A DNA stretch of 33,269 nt, taken from assembly GCA_023700945.1 (NCBI GenBank), contig JAMPXY010000012.1, positions 1 to 33,269 on the forward strand. Reading direction: 5' to 3'. Each line of letters starts with the position of its first letter. The stretch's first letter is position 1. This DNA is from Alphaproteobacteria bacterium (GTDB lineage Bacteria > Pseudomonadota > Alphaproteobacteria > Micavibrionales > Micavibrionaceae). Both the position numbers and the translations under genes were made by a program. The notes beneath the pieces were generated by a model that was not told the DNA's origin, ran no database searches, and saw only the letters and a list, made by a program, of their open reading frames with translations. Below are positions 7,755-17,489 of the stretch, piece after piece.

Positions 7755-9634
7755 AGATTAAGATTTTCCCGAGTCATATAATGAGCGTTGCTATAGGACG
7801 ACAGCAAGGGTGTCAGCCATTGTGCCAAGGCAGCCTGTGCCGAAAGTCCTTCACCCACACGCACCTGCATATCCAGCAGTTCCGTAAGCTTTTCAAACGG
7901 CGTCTTTTCACGAGGAATAATAAGAATCCCAGCTTCACGACGACTGCGCAGACCCGCCAGTATTGCAGCGTGGTCAAGAGCATCATTCAGCGTCCCGATT
8001 TCATCAACCAGACCTATGGAGAGTGCAGTTTGCCCTGTCCAGACCCGACCTCTGGCGATCTCATCCACCCTCTCGACGGGCAACTTTCGCCCTTCAGCAA
8101 CACGGGTAATAAACGCCGCATAAATTGAATCCATCATCGCATTCATACGTTCACGTCCAGCCTCAGAATAAGGCTGGTTGGGTGAATAAAGATCGGCGTT
8201 GCTACCTATCTGGATATCATCCCAATGAACGCCTATTTTCTTCCACAACTCGGCAAAAACAAATTTTCCTCCTGCCACGCCAATTGAGCCCGTGATCGTC
8301 ATCGGCATCGCATAAATCCTATCAGCCGATGCGGCAATCCAGTAGCCTCCCGAGGCCGCCGTCCCCCCCATGGAAACCACAACCTTCTTGCCATTCTGCT
8401 GGGCAAAGGCCAACGCCCGGCGGATTGTTTCCGAGGCCGTCGGTGAGCCTCCAGGACTATCGATCCGGACGACAATCGCCTTGATGTCATCCTTGCGGGC
8501 GGCTTCCTCAATTTCCTTCGCCAGATCCTTGGCGCTAGCCATCGGGCCACCGTAATAGGCTGAATAGCCCGATGAGGACATGGCAATATCATCATCGGAT
8601 ACAATTGTGCCAACTGCATAAACGAGAGCAATCTTAACGGGCTTTAGGGCCAATTCTCCTTGTAATGAATGCTTATGAAGATCATCCATATAACGGCTGA
8701 GGCGTACAAATTTCATAGCCTTAACATCGTCAGAGCCAGTGACTGTCACACGAATATCCTTTTTCAGGACATCAAAATAATCCAGCTTGTCGATCAGGCC
8801 TGAATGTAGGGCTTCCTGATCGGTTAGCACGGCCTTATTCATGAATTGCAGAAAATTTCCGGCATCAAGCTTACGGTCAACTTCAATATCCGTAATCATG
8901 GCCGTACTGATATCACTTAAGATAAGGTTTACAGACTCTCGCGTATTTTTATTCATTTCTTTTTCAGAGAAGGTGCTGAAGACATCCTTATATTCCTTAC
9001 GGGCAAAGAACTGCGGTTCAACCCCAAGCTTATCCAGCAGATGGCGTGCATAAGGCATCTCGGCGCGCAACCCGCCAATCGCCAATGACCCTACAGGCTG
9101 CATCCATATCTGGTCCGCGGCGCTGGCCAGATAATAATTCCCCAGTCCGGCATCCATCGATTCAGCGTAAAACCATGCGGGCTTGCCACTGGCGCGGAAA
9201 CGTCTGATTGCCCCACGCAATTCCTGCATCTGGGCGAGGGATAAAGAGGCCCCGCCAGAGGATAGCAACACGCCCTTCACCCGATGATCCGTTTGAGCAT
9301 GATCAATTGCATCAATGATATGACGAAAATGCGGTTTCATCCCCAGACTATAGGGCGAAGGCGTACTGTAATCAGAAAATTCACCTTCAAGCGAGAGTGA
9401 CAATACCATTTTATCAGGTAAGGCCTGCACTGTGGATTGACCGGAAATCAGTGAAGCCATAAAGCCACTGGCCAGAATTGAAAGCAACAACATGGCCCCC
9501 ATAGCCATGCAGAGCCGTTTCAATCCGCGATACAAGAAACCACCTACCCTGTGTACAAACGGCGTCTTTTTTTGCTTGGGCTGTGGCAACGGCGAAAAAA
9601 GTGGCCGCGTGCGAAACCAGTAACGATGATTCAT
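7748..9634 (-). CDS. sppA: Signal peptide peptidase SppA, 67-kDa (double-domain) type
   Basis: It is an inner-membrane serine protease that degrades cleaved signal peptides. The 628-residue length and two tandem ClpP/crotonase-like domains place it in the long E. coli type. A basic N-terminus precedes one membrane helix at about residues 41-64. The catalytic dyad is split between domains as expected: K216 in [10 protein letters not shown] of the first half and S428 in [11 protein letters not shown] of the second. [14 protein letters not shown] and [15 protein letters not shown] are further family blocks. It lies 9 bp downstream of aroC, and its Shine-Dalgarno AGGAG (complement of 9641-9645) overlaps the aroC stop codon, so the two are coupled. 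Its end overlaps the convergent HAD gene. Confidence 0.95.
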   Translation of the reverse strand: MNHRYWFRTRPLFSPLPQPKQKKTPFVHRVGGFLYRGLKRLCMAMGAMLLLSILASGFMASLISGQSTVQALPDKMVLSLSLEGEFSDYSTPSPYSLGMKPHFRHIIDAIDHAQTDHRVKGVLLSSGGASLSLAQMQELRGAIRRFRASGKPAWFYAESMDAGLGNYYLASAADQIWMQPVGSLAIGGLRAEMPYARHLLDKLGVEPQFFARKEYKDVFSTFSEKEMNKNTRESVNLILSDISTAMITDIEVDRKLDAGNFLQFMNKAVLTDQEALHSGLIDKLDYFDVLKKDIRVTVTGSDDVKAMKFVRLSRYMDDLHKHSLQGELALKPVKIALVYAVGTIVSDDDIAMSSSGYSAYYGGPMASAKDLAKEIEEAARKDDIKAIVVRIDSPGGSPTASETIRRALAFAQQNGKKVVVSMGGTAASGGYWIAASADRIYAMPMTITGSIGVAGGKFVFAELWKKIGVHWDDIQIGSNADLYSPNQPYSEAGRERMNAMMDSIYAAFITRVAEGRKLPVERVDEIARGRVWTGQTALSIGLVDEIGTLNDALDHAAILAGLRSRREAGILIIPREKTPFEKLTELLDMQVRVGEGLSAQAALAQWLTPLLSSYSNAHYMTRENLNLQ

Positions 9635-9643
9635 CTTGTTCTC

Positions 9644-10714
9644 CTAAAGGCACTGGGCCTTATGACGCAACCAGTGATCGGCCAACACACAGGCCATCAT
9701 TGCCTCGGCCACAGGGGTACCGCGAATTCCTACACAAGGATCATGACGCCCCTTGGTAATAATCTCGGCATTCTCACCCTGCCGGGTGATTGTTTGCACG
9801 GGTGTCAGGATCGAACTGGTCGGCTTAAAGGCCACTCGCACAATAATATCCTGCCCCGTAGATATACCGCCGAGAATTCCCCCGGCATGATTACTTAAAA
9901 ATAGGGGCTGCCCCTCTGGCCCTATACGTATCTGGTCGGCATTTTGTTCGCCGCCCCAGCCGACACAATCAAACCCGGCACCGATCTCTACACCTTTGAC
10001 AGCATTGATCGACATCATAGCCTTGGCCAGATCAGCATCCAGCTTGTCATACACGGGAGCACCCCAGCCTGCAGGTACACCTGAGGCATGCACTTCGACC
10101 ACCGCCCCTGCACTCGATCCCGCCTTGCGCCGCTCATCAAGAAAAGACGTCCATTGCTCAACTATAGCGGCATCCGGCGACCAGAACGGATTTTGCTCGA
10201 CTTGTGACCAGTCCCAGTGAGCAGGGTTGATTTTATGCGGACCGATTTGTACCACCGCCCCCCGGATTGTAACCCCCGAAATAATTTTACGCGCAATCGC
10301 CCCGGCAGCCACCCGCATCGCCGTTTCACGTGCCGACGAGCGCCCGCCACCGCGATAATCGCGCAGGCCATATTTGGCTTCGTAGGTAAAATCAGCATGA
10401 GCCGGACGAAATTTATCCTTGATATCACCATAGTCCTTGGAACGTGCGTCTTCATTTTCGATCAGCAGGCCAATCGGCGTCCCGGTTGTCTGCCCCTCAA
10501 AAACACCGGAGAGAATTTTAATCGTGTCCGGCTCCTGACGCTGAGTGGCAAAACGGTTTTGTCCCGGCTTGCGTTTATCGAGCCACTGCTGAATATCAGC
10601 CTCAGACAGAGCTATGCGCGGCGGTACGCCATCGACTACGCAGCCAATCGCGGAACCATGGCTCTCGCCCCAGGTTTGATATTGAAACAATGTACCGAAA
10701 CGATTTCCTGACAT
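9644..10714 (-). CDS. aroC: Chorismate synthase
   Basis: It converts 5-enolpyruvylshikimate 3-phosphate to chorismate with reduced FMN as cofactor, the last step of the shikimate pathway. At 356 residues it is of normal length. The signature blocks are present: [17 protein letters not shown] near the N-terminus, the [18 protein letters not shown] block, [15 protein letters not shown], and the C-terminal [17 protein letters not shown] with its conserved Arg. The ATG at 10714 is preceded by GATAGG eight bases upstream. It begins a two-gene unit with sppA. The unlinked pairing of chorismate synthase with a signal peptide peptidase probably reflects compaction rather than shared function. Confidence 0.97.
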   Translation of the reverse strand: MSGNRFGTLFQYQTWGESHGSAIGCVVDGVPPRIALSEADIQQWLDKRKPGQNRFATQRQEPDTIKILSGVFEGQTTGTPIGLLIENEDARSKDYGDIKDKFRPAHADFTYEAKYGLRDYRGGGRSSARETAMRVAAGAIARKIISGVTIRGAVVQIGPHKINPAHWDWSQVEQNPFWSPDAAIVEQWTSFLDERRKAGSSAGAVVEVHASGVPAGWGAPVYDKLDADLAKAMMSINAVKGVEIGAGFDCVGWGGEQNADQIRIGPEGQPLFLSNHAGGILGGISTGQDIIVRVAFKPTSSILTPVQTITRQGENAEIITKGRHDPCVGIRGTPVAEAMMACVLADHWLRHKAQCL

Positions 10715-10754
10715 GGGGTAAACCTATCACAAGCAAGGGAAATTCAAGAATAGT

Positions 10755-10783
10755 TTGACAGTTATATCACATAAAATTATGAA
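10755..10783 (+). promoter_or_regulatory. Candidate sigma70 promoter for the NPPY methyltransferase
   Basis: A perfect TTGACA (10755-10760) is followed after 17 bp by TATGAA (10778-10783), in an AT-rich stretch about 27 bp upstream of the methyltransferase ATG. It is one of the best -35 matches I noticed in the window. Confidence 0.5.
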
Positions 10784-10810
10784 TAATAAACCCTCAACAA
10801 AGTGAAGAAT

Positions 10811-11617
10811 ATGAGCCAACCCTGTGGCCTTTCCCCAGCTATAGCCCCTGCCTTCACCCGGGCAACCCTTGACCGGAATATGACGGTGAATACCACATCT
10901 TTTGAAAGAGCGCTGGCCCAGCTTGACCTGAGCGATATGGCTGTACTGGATTTTGGTTGCGGTACAGGCAATCTTGTTCGGCTGCTACGTCACACAAATG
11001 CCAAAATCATCTATGCGTTTGAGGTTATGCCCGAACATCTCGCTCCAGATATTCTAGACTGGGTCGATGACCCCACAGCGACACCTCGCCTTATATTAAA
11101 TCCTGCAGACTTCAAAATTTACGCTGACGCCGCCGACGGAGACCTGACGGCTTATGATTATTTCCGCCTGCTGGGGCAACATGAAAAATTTGCGATTATC
11201 TCTAACCCGCCTTACTTCCTTTATAATCGTATCCTTTCATTAACTGGCAACAATCTGGCGGCAGAGAATCAAGATTACAGACAGCTGGCAGAAAAATTCG
11301 CAGGGGCGCTGATGATCACCAGCAAAGGGCGGCTGCACAACCATCCTCACTGGGATATACTGGCTATCCTAGAGGGATCTGATTTCAATCCCCCGGCTTA
11401 CGGGCAGCAATATCTGATACAAACAGGGTTTGCGGACCGCACCCCCATCACCCGTGAAAATCAGCCACACATAACAGGGAAGCCACAATTCTATCCGCCG
11501 ATCACAAACCGCGAGCCCTTGGCAGACGCGACAGACCACTACCCTGAAATGTGGGCACAGCTAGAGAAATTGGCACAGCGAAAATCCAAAAACCGCCCAA
11601 AATCTCACCCAGCCTAG
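10811..11617 (+). CDS. SAM-dependent methyltransferase with NPPY motif (RsmA/Erm-like N6-adenine class?)
   Basis: This 268-residue class I methyltransferase has a SAM-binding motif I of DFGCGTGN (47-54), an acidic end to strand 2 (FEVMPEH), and a catalytic motif IV of SNPPYFLYN (NPPY at 132-135). NPPY marks enzymes that methylate planar amino groups, such as adenine N6, cytosine N4 or glutamine in protein. The segment TLDRNMTVNTTSFERAL before motif I recalls the RsmA/Erm layout (FLxDxNV...), so an rRNA adenine target is possible, but the C-terminal ~130 residues match nothing I know. The ATG at 10811 is preferred; a GTG at 10802 is in frame. It stands alone between divergent aroC and convergent fabI, and its TAG stop overlaps the fabI stop. 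Confidence 0.72.
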   Translation: MSQPCGLSPAIAPAFTRATLDRNMTVNTTSFERALAQLDLSDMAVLDFGCGTGNLVRLLRHTNAKIIYAFEVMPEHLAPDILDWVDDPTATPRLILNPADFKIYADAADGDLTAYDYFRLLGQHEKFAIISNPPYFLYNRILSLTGNNLAAENQDYRQLAEKFAGALMITSKGRLHNHPHWDILAILEGSDFNPPAYGQQYLIQTGFADRTPITRENQPHITGKPQFYPPITNREPLADATDHYPEMWAQLEKLAQRKSKNRPKSHPA

Positions 11618-12468
11618 GCGGCTTTCTCATCCCCTTTGGGGGCAATAGATTGCAACAGTTCAGCGGTTTCGCCAGCACTATCAACCGCGGCCATGCCTAT
11701 GATGTTATAGCCCGCATCCACATGCATGATCTCACCAGTCACACCACTACCAAGATCGGAGAGCAAGAACAGGCCCGAACTGCCGACATCCTCAATCGTG
11801 ACATTACGACGCAACGGTGCATTGAGTTCGTTCCATTTCAGGATAAAACGGAAATCGCCGATACCACTCGCGGCCAGTGTCTTGATCGGTCCTGCCGATA
11901 TTGCATTTACCCGGATATTCTGCGGACCGAGATCGGCTGCCAGATAACGTACCGAGGCTTCAAGGCCAGCCTTAGCCACACCCATCACGTTGTAATGAGG
12001 CATCACGCGCTCAGCACCATAATAAGAGAGTGTCAACAGGCTGCCACCCTCGCTCATCAACGGCATGGCGCGCTGGCACACAGCGGTGAAGGAATATATC
12101 GATATGTCCATCGTACGCTGAAAATTAGCCCGCGTGGTGTTAACGTAAAGACCATCAAGTTCGTTTTTGTCAGAGAAGGCAATCGCATGGACAACAAAGT
12201 CAATCTTGCCCCACTCTTTCTCTATGGCCGTGAAAACTGCGTCCAGTGCCGCATCATCCGTGACGTCGCAAGGCAGGACCATCTTTGATCCCACACTTTC
12301 TGCCAGCGGACGCACACGCTTCTCCAGCGCCTCCCCCTGAAAGGTAAACGCCAATTCGGCACCCTGATCGGAGACAGCTTTGGCAATACCCCAAGCGATA
12401 GAGCGGTCATTGGCGACCCCCATAATCAAACCACGTTTACCGGCCATCAGTTTCTGATTATCGCTCAT
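11614..12468 (-). CDS. fabI: Enoyl-[acyl-carrier-protein] reductase (NADH), FabI type
   Basis: It reduces enoyl-ACP in the last step of the type II fatty acid elongation cycle and is the target of triclosan in FabI-type bacteria. It is a short-chain dehydrogenase of 284 residues with the atypical FabI nucleotide-binding start GVANDRSIAWGIA (17-29), LPCDVTDD, and the active-site pair Y159/K166 in the FabI-type Y-x6-K spacing (YNVMGVAK), with Y149 nearby in LSYYGAERV. The first residues before MAGKRGL may be an extension, and the second Met (residue 8) is an alternative start. It is transcribed alone. An AT-rich upstream region contains several TATAAT-like runs without a clear -35. Confidence 0.96.
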   Translation of the reverse strand: MSDNQKLMAGKRGLIMGVANDRSIAWGIAKAVSDQGAELAFTFQGEALEKRVRPLAESVGSKMVLPCDVTDDAALDAVFTAIEKEWGKIDFVVHAIAFSDKNELDGLYVNTTRANFQRTMDISIYSFTAVCQRAMPLMSEGGSLLTLSYYGAERVMPHYNVMGVAKAGLEASVRYLAADLGPQNIRVNAISAGPIKTLAASGIGDFRFILKWNELNAPLRRNVTIEDVGSSGLFLLSDLGSGVTGEIMHVDAGYNIIGMAAVDSAGETAELLQSIAPKGDEKAA

Positions 12469-12678
12469 GCTTATTAGGGCTTTCCTGATTGTCTTTGCAT
12501 TATGAAAACTTATAATATAAATCCAGCCGTATCCTACACATTTACAGCCTTGCGTCCAGAGATTTCCCTATTATCCCTGCCCAGCTTTGAGAAATATTAA
12601 CTCCTTGCTGTTAGAGTAAGATCGTAAAAAACTCTTTCTTTTCAATGAGTTTACTTAAACCAGAATCAAGGTTCTTTC

Positions 12679-14253
12679 ATGAGTTTGCAACTCGAAGCCG
12701 TGGCGCAAGCCTGCGAACAGATCACCAAGCAAGTAAAGGACAATTACAAAGTCCTGACCGTGCATTTCATTATCCATCATGACGGACAAAGGAATGAAGC
12801 GCTTGGTATCACCGCGCAGGAAATTGTTCACCATCCTGCAGCCCAGACCGCTATGAGAATTATGCAACAGCCCCGACTGAGTGAACAATCATCGCTGCTC
12901 GGGATTGCAGTAGCGCGCACCCATATGTTTATGGGACTAGCTTGGCGCGATCACCTGCTCGCGCTCTGTAATATCAATATTGACCATTTCGAAAATCTGA
13001 GAGATGTCCGTCAGCAAGCCTGGCACCTAACATGGCATGCGTTGGATGGTTACTTCTATCATGAAGATCCCGATGGCCGCACAGGATCATCAACCGATGT
13101 GATCGTCAGGCGGCGCAATGCCCTTGAAATGGCCCGGGCCAACCTACAGGCAGACACAATGAGTGCTGTGATGTGTGGACTACAGGGAGACCGTGAAGCA
13201 CTGCGCAAGATTGGCGTTTACCGGGCAGTAAACGCCCTAACCCCGCGGTCATCACACATGCCAGAATTCTATCCTTACGCAATTGCTGTCGAATCTACCG
13301 AATATGCATTTTCAGAACTCGGACGTAAGCTACCCTCCAAGAGACAAATGATTCCGGCCGCCCTGAAAATCGCCCGTGAGGTTGATATGGCTATCGATGA
13401 TCAGGCCCTAATGAACTGGCTGACCTTCTGTGAACCAGCGCAAGATATGGCTTGGCGAGGATTCAGCAAGGGTGACATCCTTAGCGCCGCGATCAATACC
13501 AGCCCCGACACCTTTGTCAGAACAACTGGCCATCTGATACAAGAATTAACTGCAATTAAAGCCTCATCATTCATTGATATCGGGCAAAATTATAGTCCTT
13601 ACGCCGATGATGACATCAACGAAAAACTCCATGAAAAACTGATCGACCATATTTTTGAAGATATCATCGCCAAGGGCCTGTCACTGCACAGCCCCGACCC
13701 CTTCATCAAATTGGCAGACAAGCAAAACGAAGAGCTGAGCGAAGGTCGTGTAATGGGGTGGTGTGCCGCAGCCCTGCAGGCAGCAGCACGAATTCTCGAA
13801 CGCACCCCCGAAGGAGATCGCCGTACCGAACAATTGGTCAGACGTGAATTTCATGAACATAAGGACGATGCTAACTGGGAAACCCTCCGCGACCTCAGCG
13901 ATCGCGTCATCCAGCATCAACGTGACGGTGAAATCATTACGCTTTCACGGCTAGCCGAAATAGCTGGAGAAGACAAAGCTGCAAAGACTGTCCAGAGCGC
14001 GATTCAAAACACCATCAACAATCCTGAATATCAGGCTAAACTAGAATACCTGAATGCGCCCGCCCCACAAATGGCTGGGCCACAGCCCCGGGCACCAGCG
14101 CCGGCGGCAGCTCCACGCATGGCCATGAGTGCTCCCGGCCCCCGGGGGCCGGGTATGGGCGGCAGCACACGGCCCCAGATCTTGCAACAGGCCGTCCGCA
14201 CCCATGACGTCGATAGAAAAAAAGGCGATCAGGACCAACAAGGCCGCAGCTAG
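12679..14253 (+). CDS. Conserved hypothetical protein with Pro/Ala/Gly-rich C-terminus (524 aa)
   Basis: I do not recognise a family. The first ~460 residues are mostly helical and His/Trp-rich, with no signal peptide or membrane segment, so it is probably cytoplasmic. The N-terminal block has several His and Trp residues (VHFIIHHDG at ~28, ARTHMFMGLAWRDHLL at ~79, WHLTWHALDGYFYHED at ~116). These could bind metal, but there is no HExxH or other standard motif. After ~460 comes a low-complexity tail of Pro, Ala, Gly and Met, closing with charged residues. An AAGG eight bases upstream supports the ATG. The gene has its own upstream gap and ends at a strong bidirectional terminator, so it is a single-gene unit. 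Codon use looks like that of its neighbours. Confidence 0.82.
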   Translation: MSLQLEAVAQACEQITKQVKDNYKVLTVHFIIHHDGQRNEALGITAQEIVHHPAAQTAMRIMQQPRLSEQSSLLGIAVARTHMFMGLAWRDHLLALCNINIDHFENLRDVRQQAWHLTWHALDGYFYHEDPDGRTGSSTDVIVRRRNALEMARANLQADTMSAVMCGLQGDREALRKIGVYRAVNALTPRSSHMPEFYPYAIAVESTEYAFSELGRKLPSKRQMIPAALKIAREVDMAIDDQALMNWLTFCEPAQDMAWRGFSKGDILSAAINTSPDTFVRTTGHLIQELTAIKASSFIDIGQNYSPYADDDINEKLHEKLIDHIFEDIIAKGLSLHSPDPFIKLADKQNEELSEGRVMGWCAAALQAAARILERTPEGDRRTEQLVRREFHEHKDDANWETLRDLSDRVIQHQRDGEIITLSRLAEIAGEDKAAKTVQSAIQNTINNPEYQAKLEYLNAPAPQMAGPQPRAPAPAAAPRMAMSAPGPRGPGMGGSTRPQILQQAVRTHDVDRKKGDQDQQGRS

Positions 14254-14274
14254 ACTTTTCTACACCTCTCATAA

Positions 14275-14301
14275 AAATGCCCCGTCATTGACGGGGCATT
14301 T
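14275..14301. terminator. Bidirectional Rho-independent terminator
   Basis: A perfect 12-bp stem (AAATGCCCCGTC and its complement) with a three-base ATT loop lies between two convergent genes. Runs of A and T at each end give a short U-tract in both directions, so it can serve both the 524-aa gene and the glycine-zipper lipoprotein gene. Confidence 0.85.
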
Positions 14302-14322
14302 ATCTCTCTGGCTCGTGCAACC

Positions 14323-14799
14323 TTATTTCACAATTTCCCAACTACCGTCGGGCTGCTGACACACAGTGCCGTATGCGTTTTCACGCTGCCCCCCCACTGT
14401 AACAGTGGTTTGATATTCACGGCAATAACGGCCTGTATTGGTCCGGCCATCACGAGTGGGAGTAATCGTACCACCATGGCCACTTTCAGGGTTGTTCCAG
14501 CTAATAGTCTCACCCACTGGCGCCGTATGGGCTTGCTGAGTTGCCTGCTGCATGTACATCTGATCAGCGCGATCAAGTGATTGACCAATACTGCTACCTG
14601 CAAGAGAACCCAGCAAAGCGCCTGCCCCCGTCGCCCACAAACGGCCGGAACCGCTACCAACTTGAGAACCCAGAACACCGCCCACCACTGCACCACTGGC
14701 AAGGCCGATATTCTCTTTACTGAATGTACCGCCTGTCTGCGTGCAGCCACTCATGGCTAATCCGGCAGCCAGTACCGACACAAGAATAAATTTTTTCAT
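14323..14799 (-). CDS. Glycine-zipper lipoprotein, 17-kDa surface antigen-like
   Basis: This 158-residue predicted outer-membrane lipoprotein has a short signal peptide ending in a lipobox-like AMSGC with the lipidated Cys at 19. Next comes a glycine zipper, at about 33-68, of small residues with Gly every fourth position (GAVVGGVLGSQVGSGSG, then GAGALLGSLAGSSIG), as in the Rickettsia 17-kDa antigen and related 2TM proteins. The C-terminal domain has two Cys (YCREYQTTV and TVCQQPDGSW) that may pair. The ATG has a GAGG five bases upstream. Such proteins are thought to stabilise the envelope, but the role is not established. It is divergent from pdxH. Confidence 0.88.
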   Translation of the reverse strand: MKKFILVSVLAAGLAMSGCTQTGGTFSKENIGLASGAVVGGVLGSQVGSGSGRLWATGAGALLGSLAGSSIGQSLDRADQMYMQQATQQAHTAPVGETISWNNPESGHGGTITPTRDGRTNTGRYCREYQTTVTVGGQRENAYGTVCQQPDGSWEIVK

Positions 14800-14896
14800 T
14801 TGACCCTCAGCTCCTTCGTGATGGGGATATTGACAATACCATTTAGCAAATCAACTATGGCTCTATGAAGGCAAAAAAGAGATTTTAGAGTAAATT

Positions 14897-15523
14897 ATGC
14901 AAGAAAATGATTTGATAAGAGCACTGGAAAGTCCCGCTGCAGCCCCGTTAACCCCGTGGGAACTTTTCGCCACGTGGCTGGATGAGGCTGGCACAACCGA
15001 AATAAATGACCCAAATGCCATGTGTCTGGCTACAACAGATGCCAATGGCCGGCCCTCTGCACGGATCGTGCTGTTGAAAGATTTTGATGAACGCGGATTT
15101 GTTTTTTATACCAACCGGGAAAGCCGTAAGGGTCAAGCCCTGTCCTTGCACCCCCAAGCAGCGCTTTGTTTCCACTGGAAGACACTGGGACGGCAAGTCC
15201 GGGTTGAGGGGCGCGTTCTGATGGTCGATGATCACGAATCCGATGCCTATTATGCCAGTCGCCCCAAAGGGAGCCGAATCGGGGCCTGGGCCTCCCGGCA
15301 ATCGCGACCACTGGAAAGCCGCAGCACCCTCGTCAGCCGGGTCGAGGAACTGGAAAGGCAATATAGCCAAACCGATAATATCCCGCGCCCGCCACACTGG
15401 GGCGGCTATCGCATGACCCCTGATTATATTGAATTTTGGCACGACGGCGAATTTCGCCTGCATACCCGGCTTGTCTATAATCTGACTGAAAAAGGCTGGG
15501 AGCGATCGCTGCTCTACCCTTGA
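14897..15523 (+). CDS. pdxH: Pyridoxamine 5'-phosphate oxidase
   Basis: It is an FMN-dependent oxidase that converts PNP and PMP to PLP, the active form of vitamin B6. The 208-residue length is typical. The FMN-binding region RIVLLKDFDERGFVFYTN, the segment CFHWKTLGRQVRVEG, the GSRIGAWASRQS motif, and the C-terminal domain with PPHWGGYRMTPDYIEFW and a GWERSLLYP ending are all visible. The terminal residues usually read RLxP, so LLYP is a slight variant. Neighbours on either side do not suggest an operon partner beyond htpG, which follows after 31 bp on the same strand. dxs, which supplies the precursor of PLP, lies elsewhere in the window. Confidence 0.96.
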   Translation: MQENDLIRALESPAAAPLTPWELFATWLDEAGTTEINDPNAMCLATTDANGRPSARIVLLKDFDERGFVFYTNRESRKGQALSLHPQAALCFHWKTLGRQVRVEGRVLMVDDHESDAYYASRPKGSRIGAWASRQSRPLESRSTLVSRVEELERQYSQTDNIPRPPHWGGYRMTPDYIEFWHDGEFRLHTRLVYNLTEKGWERSLLYP

Positions 15524-15554
15524 AAATCAGCACCAATCAGGCCATATTCTGGCT

Positions 15555-17486
15555 ATGACAACAGAAACACTCTCTTTCGGGGCGGATGTATCGCGACTGC
15601 TGGATATTGTCGCCCATGCCCTTTATTCAAATCGTGACGTCTTCCTTAGGGAGCTGGTCTCAAATGCGGCTGATGCCTGTGACCGTCTACGCTATGAATC
15701 GATTACCAAGCCCTACCTGAGCGTGGATGATCCCGCCCTCAAGATCCGGATTTACCGTGACCCGCCCAGCCGGGTTCTGACGGTAGTGGATAACGGCATC
15801 GGCATGGATCGCGAAGAGTTGATCAAAAATTTGGGTACCATTGCGTGGTCAGGCACGGCTGCCGTCATGGAACAGCTAGGACAGTCCGCCTCCGCACAAG
15901 ACAAACTGAGCCTGATTGGCCAGTTCGGAGTTGGTTTTTATGCAAGCTTTATGGTTTCAACCAAGGTACAGGTTGTCAGCCGCAAGGCCGGTGAAGATCA
16001 GGCCTGGGTCTGGGAGTCTGACGGCAAAACCGGCTTCACAGTTCGAGAGGCTAGTGCCGATGAATCCCGCCAGCTGATCGCCAGCCGCGGAACCGCCATC
16101 AATATGACCATCGATGACAACAGCAGTGAATATTTGCTCGAAGAAAAACTGCGTCAGGTGATCGTCCAATATTCAGATCATATTGATGTACCAATTTACC
16201 AGGGACGCGGTGACGGTACGGACGCCGACAATGGCGCTGCCCAGATACCGGTCAACAAGGCCTCGGCGCTGTGGATGCGCCCCAAAAACGATATTAATGA
16301 AGAGCAATACATAGAATTTTATCATCATATTGGCCACGGTATGGATAAGCCGATGATGACGTCGCACTGGCGGGCTGAGGGCAAGATTGAATTTACTGCT
16401 CTGCTCTTTGTCCCCACACTACGTCCATGGGATCTTTACGACCCCAGCCGCAAGAACGCCACGCGCTTGTATGTCAAACGGGTTTTCATCACCGATCAGT
16501 GTGATGGGTTGATGTATCCGTGGCTGCGTTTTATGCGCGGAGTGATTGATACGGAAGACCTGCCGCTTAACATCAGCCGCGAAATGTTGCAGCATAATCC
16601 GGTAATCCAGAAAATTCGTACAAGTGTTGCCAAACGTATTCTGGGTGACTTTGATAAGCTGGCTCAAGATAACCCTGTGCAATACGGTGCCTTCTGGGGA
16701 CAATTTGGTGCCGTCCTCAAGGAAGGGCTTTATGATGCCCCCGAACACCGACTCGACCTGTTGAAGGTTGTCCATTTTTATTCGACCGAAACCGACGGAG
16801 GACTTGTTTCTCTGGCCGACTACGCTAACCGGATGAAACCCGGGCAGGAATACATCTATTACATTAGCGGTGAAAATATCGATAATCTGCGTAACAGCCC
16901 GCAGATTGAAGGTTTTAAGGCCCGTGGCATCGAAGTGTTATTATTTACTGATACAATTGATGATTTCTGGCTGCAATCTGTGCTGGACTATGAAGGTAAG
17001 GCCTTCAAATCAGTAACCAAGGGTGATGTGAATTTATCCAAGTTCTCATCTGCTGACAAAAATGACTTACAGGGTGACAAGTCCCACGAACCTGCCCAGA
17101 ATGAAAGTCTGCGCCGCCTGCTAGCGATTGTGCAGGAAACCTTAAAAGAGGATATTGGTGAGGTTCGTTACTCGCACCGCCTCACCAGTTCTCCCGCCTG
17201 TCTGGTCGCTGCCGACAATGAAGTCGACCTCCGTATGGAGCGAGTTCTCAGGGTACATCAAAAATACGACACCCCTTCGAAACGGGTACTGGAGATTAAC
17301 CCGGATCATGCCCTGATCAAGCAAATGGCCACACTGGCACAGGCGGGAGGTACGGGTGAAGAGATGGCTGACGCCGCCCATCTGCTGCTGGATCAGGCCC
17401 GAATCATTCAGGGTGAACCCATCCCGGACCCGACCGACTTTGCCCGGCGCCTGTCATACTTCATGGAAAAGAGTCTGGCCGCGTAA
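15555..17486 (+). CDS. htpG: Molecular chaperone HtpG (Hsp90)
   Basis: It is an ATP-driven chaperone of the Hsp90 family that acts on late folding intermediates. The 643-residue protein has the GHKL ATPase N-domain: LRELVSNAADACDRLR with catalytic E33 and N37, DNGIGM with D79, NLGTIAWSGT, and GQFGVGFYASFMV. The middle domain carries NISREMLQHNP, whose Arg contacts the ATP gamma phosphate. The C-terminal dimerisation domain ends without the MEEVD tail, as expected in bacteria. NAADA replaces the usual NASDA in the ATPase motif, a conservative change. It is 31 bp downstream of pdxH and converges with the kinase gene, separated by three bases. No sigma32 promoter could be seen in the short gap. 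Confidence 0.96.
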   Translation: MTTETLSFGADVSRLLDIVAHALYSNRDVFLRELVSNAADACDRLRYESITKPYLSVDDPALKIRIYRDPPSRVLTVVDNGIGMDREELIKNLGTIAWSGTAAVMEQLGQSASAQDKLSLIGQFGVGFYASFMVSTKVQVVSRKAGEDQAWVWESDGKTGFTVREASADESRQLIASRGTAINMTIDDNSSEYLLEEKLRQVIVQYSDHIDVPIYQGRGDGTDADNGAAQIPVNKASALWMRPKNDINEEQYIEFYHHIGHGMDKPMMTSHWRAEGKIEFTALLFVPTLRPWDLYDPSRKNATRLYVKRVFITDQCDGLMYPWLRFMRGVIDTEDLPLNISREMLQHNPVIQKIRTSVAKRILGDFDKLAQDNPVQYGAFWGQFGAVLKEGLYDAPEHRLDLLKVVHFYSTETDGGLVSLADYANRMKPGQEYIYYISGENIDNLRNSPQIEGFKARGIEVLLFTDTIDDFWLQSVLDYEGKAFKSVTKGDVNLSKFSSADKNDLQGDKSHEPAQNESLRRLLAIVQETLKEDIGEVRYSHRLTSSPACLVAADNEVDLRMERVLRVHQKYDTPSKRVLEINPDHALIKQMATLAQAGGTGEEMADAAHLLLDQARIIQGEPIPDPTDFARRLSYFMEKSLAA

Positions 17487-17489
17487 GGT

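Noticed and set aside
11551-12288. 245-codon ORF antisense to fabI
   Set aside because: It is a shadow of fabI codon bias and has no protein-like domain pattern.
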